From Aspidiotus rigidus (taxonomy: Eukaryota > Arthropoda > Insecta > Hemiptera > Diaspididae): a stretch of 64,000 nucleotides of DNA. The position numbers and the translations under genes were made by a program. Where the stretch lies: the NCBI GenBank assembly GCA_035079385.1, contig JAVHKY010000013.1, forward strand, positions 11,530,001-11,594,000. Reading direction: 5' to 3'. Shown in pieces: positions 59,461 to 64,000 of the stretch (position 1 is the stretch's first letter; each line of letters begins with the position of its first letter). The notes below the pieces were generated by a model, which ran no database searches, was not told where the DNA came from, and saw only the letters and a program-made list of their open reading frames with translations.

Positions 59461-61754
59461 TATTTCGCCTCTCTTCAAGTGTTCTAAATAATTGGACTAA
59501 CATGTCGAGCTACGCTCATAATCGAATGATTTTTCTCTCGACATCTTCTTCTACAACTCTTATTTCTCTAGACATATCCAAAAAATCGAATTTAGAGCAC
59601 TGAAATGTGACGCAAAAAACTTTGCACAAGGGGTGGAGAGGTGTCACTTTCATTAATGTTGTTCCTGGGACTCAACCTCGTATTTCCCCCTAAAAAACAC
59701 CGTCCATAGCCTCAAAATTTGTTAGCTCGGGCTGTTATCACTTGCACTACTTTGGCATGAATTTTAATGGAACGCAAACCGGATCTCATAACTTGAGAAT
59801 TTTCCACATAACGTGAAGTTCGATTCAGTCGTGTTTTTTGATTAATTTCAACGGGAAAATGTTGTGCCACGCTCATTCCATAATGCTCCAAATTATTCGA
59901 GACAATTTAACGAGTATCTCCGCGACAAATCACTCCGCCCTTCTGGCCACGATGTTTGTATTTGCTTTACGCTTGAACGAACGAACGACCGAAAGGACGC
60001 AGATTTTCATTTCAAAATGGATGTTCCTGATTAGGTTAATGATTACGTCGATGGATTCTGCACGGTTTATGTATATAGAAGTGTACAAAAGAGATCACAC
60101 GCTATCGCTGATTTAACGAAATTATACGTATATACCGTTCCAGAATTAAATTAATCTTTTATGGAAGCTTAGACAGAGACGAGGAAATACACGCACGGCG
60201 ATGCCGTTTCAAAGAAGAGACAGCAGTAAAAGAAGAGAATAAAAAAAAAAGAAGACGAAGAAAACGCTCCACTCTTTTAAAAATAAAATTAAACGTATCA
60301 ACAACTAAAGAAGATAAATGATAAAAACCGTATGATTTAATGGCCACTAGGGTGGAGGTTACATAAGGTATAATACATTTAAACTTCGACGAAGTAAACA
60401 ACTTCCCTGCGTACGAAAGGTACGTGACAGTAGGGTCAAGTTGAGAGAACCGGAGGGAAGTTGGATGTAGACGAGAGCGCGCGAAAAAGGAAAGAAAAAC
60501 GAGCGTAAAAAGAAAATTCGCGAGAGTTGAAAAGAAAAACTGGCGCGCGGTGTCGTGTACGAGAGAGCGAAAATAAAATAGAAGAGGAAGAGAGGAAAAA
60601 AAATCACAATCGTAAGAAAGTCTCGGATCGGTATGTGAGATAACGTTTACGCGGGCGAAGAAAAAAAGAAAAAAAGAAAAAGGTTTATACACAGGGGTGA
60701 GTTAGTAAATTTCAACCGAAGAGAGATCTTCTTTTGGGGTACGTGAAGGTTTTTGAGGAGGCTGGTGAGACCCCTGTAGGTTACCGTAGTGGCGCCGTCA
60801 GGACGGCATAACGTTAGATGTAAGACATACGACGCCAACCGTCAGCACGGCGTTTACGCACGTTAACCCATAACGCAGAAAAAAGGAACAAAACGAAGTA
60901 AAACGCAAAGGCTTCACCAAAATTCCCCGCTACGTTGTACGCCATCCGCCGCCTCTTTAAACGAGGTATCGTGTTAACGAATCCTTTTTCTTCTATGTTG
61001 TTAATACACGACGCCTAATACCCGCTCCTATATACGTACACACGACGTAATGTAAAAAGGTTTCGTTTTCTCGTCTCCGACCTAATTATCGAAAAACGGC
61101 GAAAATTTTCACGAAGCCACGTTTTTGGCAACCGTACGACGCGTCTCTTCTTTGGCTACATCGGTACTAAATATATGTACGATACGCGTTCTATAAAGAT
61201 GATTAATCCAGTTTTGTAACTTTAGGTACAGCAGAGAAAGCTCAAATCGTAGGCACCTACATTACAAATTTCACCGCACCATGTAATCGCATTGCAGAGA
61301 AAAACGATTTGATTTTCGTAGAGCTTTTTAAAATCTACTATTATTTTCGGCTCGACTATGAAAGCTTCTAAGTAAAAAAAGCTGAAGAGGGAAAATTTGT
61401 TGACTACTAGATGAAGTTTCCCTTTCTTTTTGAATACATACATATGACAATATTTTATCAATTTTCCAACTTCGGGGTATGTCCTGAGGCGGAAAGCTCC
61501 GCGCCTCCCACCCCCATTGCTACGCTCTTGATTTTGTCGCATATAATTGAACATCGACATCGCGGTAGATCGAGCGGGTAATTGCGGAAGTCTGATCATC
61601 CTCCTCAATTCTGACCACATCCTCTCCACAAGTCCCACCTTCCTACTGCTTATAAGATCGCAGATGAACAAAGGCAATGCTCCCTCTTTAGTGCTGATCA
61701 GGCTTGGTTTCCCAGGATCTCTTTCCATCACGTTCGCTGTTCGTAAGATTTCTT
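59461..61754. other. Unique region, no gene seen
   Basis: Single-copy. The minus frame 60692-60159 (177 codons) is rich in Phe, Ser and Leu because of a purine-rich plus strand (60170-60680) and is not a credible protein. The minus frame 61731-61222 (169 codons) directly follows the LINE fragment on that strand and may include LINE-derived 3' sequence, but I cannot assign a domain. Confidence 0.45.
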
Positions 61755-62043
61755 ATGGCTGATCAGTCCAATCCTTGATCCGGCGAGTCGGGGCAGGGTA
61801 TGAAGACTTCTCCAAGTCCCACAGCCTCAGGTTTTTGTTGTCGGCAGAAGATTCTGCTGATTCCCAGATGTCTATGTCACTGCAGAGTTCATTCCAGTTG
61901 TTGATGGCTCCGGCGTGTTCTAGTGCGATATGCAGCACGTCTCTAATTTATCCTGTTTCCAGCCCCTTGTCCGATTTCACCATACAATACTTGCGTGGAG
62001 AGTCTTTCCTCCGACATTCTTCCGATGTGTCCAATCCACCTCA
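61755..62043 (-). pseudogene. LINE (non-LTR) reverse transcriptase C-terminal fragment
   Basis: The minus strand from 62043 encodes LRWIGHIGRMSEERLSTQVL, then YGEIGQGAGNRIN and a stop. In the next frame it reads RDVLHIALEHAG and NNWNELCSDIDIWESAES. The order RWxGHxxRM, YGE, KDxLxxxLxxxG, WxxLxxDxxxW is the standard tail downstream of the RT domain in many LINE ORF2 proteins. One frameshift separates the halves. Nothing of the RT catalytic core remains. It abuts satellite C at its 5' side. Confidence 0.85.
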
Positions 62044-64000
62044 ACGACGTCATCAATCCAGTATAGAAGAAGATATCTTCAGAAAACGTTTGTACCCGAC
62101 TTGGATGACATTATCAACCCAGCATAGAGTGAGCGGGAGCATTTCAAAAAACATCTGACGTCATCAAACAGTTGATGACATCATTAACCAAGCATAGATG
62201 GGGGCATCCTAAAAAAACTTCCGCATTCGACTCTGATGACGTCATCAACTAGTGACGTCCTAATGACGTCAATGACGTCACCCAACATATGTGACATCCT
62301 AGATTATGATGATATTATCAACACAGCATAGAATAGGACATATTCAGAATACCGCGTCCTTGAGTGACGTTATCAAATAATTGATGACGCCATCAACCCA
62401 GCAGAGAACGTGATATCCTCAGAAAACGTCGGTATCTGACTATGATAACGTCATCTACTGGTGATGCCATCAAACAGTTGATGACGTCATCAACTACACA
62501 GTATAAATGGGGACATTTTCAGGAAACATCTCCATCAGAAATTAATGACGTCATCATCTAGTAACGTCCTTGAGTGGCGTCTCCAATTGATGACGTCATC
62601 AACCCAACATAGAAGGTGACATCCTAGACTATGATGACGTCATCAATCCAGCATAGAACGTGACATCTTCAGAAAATATGTCTATATCTGACTATGATGA
62701 CGTCATCTACTGGTGATGTCATCAAACAGTCGATGACGTCATCAACCCAGCATAGAAGACGATATCCTAAGAAATCTTTCCCATTTGACTTGGATGACAT
62801 CATCATCAATCCAGCATAGAGCAAGCGAAAGCATTGTCAGAAAACATCTGTGTCCAACTCTGATGACGTCGTCAACTAGTGACGTCTTTGAGTGACGTCA
62901 TCAAAAAGTTGATGACGTCATCAACGCAGCATAGAAGGTGGCATCCTCGACTATGATGACGTCATAAACACAGCATAGAATGGGACACACTCAGAAAACT
63001 TCCGCGCCTGACTTTGATGACGTCATCAATCCAGCATAGAACGTGACATCCTCAGAAAATGTCTATATCTGACTATGATAACGTCATCTACTGGTGACGC
63101 CATCAAACAGTTGATGACGTCATTAACATTAACCAAGCATAGAAGGGAGCATCCTCAGAAAACTTCCGCATCCAACTCTGATGACGTTATCAACTACACA
63201 GTATAAATGGGGACATTTTCAGGAAACAACTCCATCAGAAATTAATGACGTCATCATCTAGTAACGTCCTTGAGTGGCGTCTTCAATTGATGACATCATC
63301 AACCCAACATAGAAGGTGACATCCTAGACTATGATGACGTCATCAACACAGCTTAGAATCGGACATCCTCAGAAAATGTCGGCATCTGACTATGATGACA
63401 TCATCTACTGGTGATGTCATCAAACAGTCGATGACGTCATCAACCCAGCATAGAAGGCGACATCCTCAGAAATCTTTCCCATTTAACTTGGATGACATCA
63501 TCATCAATCCAGCATAGAGCGAGCGGGAGCATTGTCAGAAAACGTCTGTGTCCAACTCTGATGGCGTCGTCAACTAGTGACGTTTTGATGACGTTATTAA
63601 CCAAGCATAGAAGGAGGCATCCTCAGAAAACTTCCGCATCCAACTCTGATGACGTCATCAACTAGCGCCGTCCTTGATTGACGTCATCAACGCAGCATAG
63701 AAGGTGACATCCTCGACTATGATGACATCATAAACACAGCATAGAATGGGACACACTCAGAAAACTTCCGCGTCTGACTTTGATGACGTCATCAATCTAG
63801 CATAAAACGTGACATCCTCAGAAAATGTCGATATCTGACTATGATGACGTCATCTACTGGTGATGTCATCAAATAGTCGATGACGTAATCAACCCAGCAT
63901 AGAAAGCTGCATTCTCAGAAAACTTTCACGTCCAACTTTACAACGTCATCAACCCAGAACACCGGGGGGGGGGGGGTCGTATTTTTAGAAAACGTCCGTG
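62044..64000. repeat. Satellite C (TGACGTCATCAA), runs off the window end
   Basis: Tandem blocks of GATGACGTCATCAACCCAGC, ATAGAAGGTGACATCCTC, AGAAAACKTCYGYRTC and TGACTATGATGACGTCATC. A higher-order period of about 699 bp is clear: GGACATTTTCAGGAAACA occurs at 62511 and 63211, and CCATTTRACTTGGATGACAT at 62781 and 63479. Nearly every block includes the palindrome TGACGTCA, often as GATGACGTCATC. A run of 13 G lies at 63964-63976. The sequence is distinct from satellite A apart from the octamer. Confidence 0.95.

Noticed and set aside
60159..60692. 177-codon minus-strand frame
   Set aside because: It is produced by a purine-rich plus strand, giving Phe/Ser/Leu runs. No signal or domain pattern supports a membrane protein.

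Overview
This window looks like gene-poor nuclear DNA from an arthropod, most plausibly an insect. The base composition is AT-rich with ordinary CpG and long homopolymer tracts. A nuclear copy of mitochondrial large-subunit rRNA is extremely AT-rich in the style of insect mitochondria (hymenopteran-like, but I cannot fix the order). I find no intact host protein-coding gene, tRNA gene, rRNA operon or CRISPR array. The bulk is satellite DNA, minisatellites, nested non-autonomous transposons and broken retroelements, separated by unique stretches. Several unique stretches have the clustered homeodomain-like and E-box-like sites seen in conserved non-coding elements of insect developmental loci, so an intron or gene desert is likely.

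Layout. 1-1740 unique. 1741-4415 satellite A. 4650-4920 Penelope-like element (PLE) scrap. 4921-6810 unique, with a GC-rich regulatory-looking block. 6811-7118 palindromic MITE. 7605-8672 mitochondrial lrRNA insert ending in a palindrome. 9309-9476 small inverted-repeat element. 9736-9985 satellite B scrap. 9986-12780 unique. 12781-15050 second satellite A array. 15051-18540 unique with one hAT-like MITE. 18541-23470 repeat mosaic containing a Helitron fragment and about 780-bp duplicated units. 23640-24150 degenerate tandem repeat. 24151-28036 mostly unique. 28037-28680 small element with a minisatellite core and a perfect hairpin. 28702-32245 foldback-type element with long inverted arms made partly of tandem repeats. 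32466-33330 degenerate tandem repeat. 33331-35390 unique. 35391-39235 nested complex: a minus-strand PLE interrupted by a hAT-like MITE and a second foldback copy, which itself carries a minisatellite element and a palindromic MITE. 39236-41218 unique. 41219-42710 the best PLE copy. 43021-46595, 48661-51955 and 55565-59460 three satellite B arrays, the first inverted relative to the other two. 51965-52545 a dispersed copy of the 780-bp unit. 61755-62043 LINE reverse transcriptase scrap. 62044-64000 satellite C, running off the end.

The most notable points are these. The octamer TGACGTCA is built into two otherwise different satellites (A and C) and sprinkled through the mosaic. The foldback element has inner arms more alike than its tips, plus two internal tandem arrays. 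The insertions at 35.4-39.2 kb can be ordered by their nesting. A degenerate hammerhead-like motif lies just after the stop codon of both larger PLE copies. The mitochondrial insert ends in an inverted duplication of the lrRNA 3' end. All calls were made by eye, without database searches.
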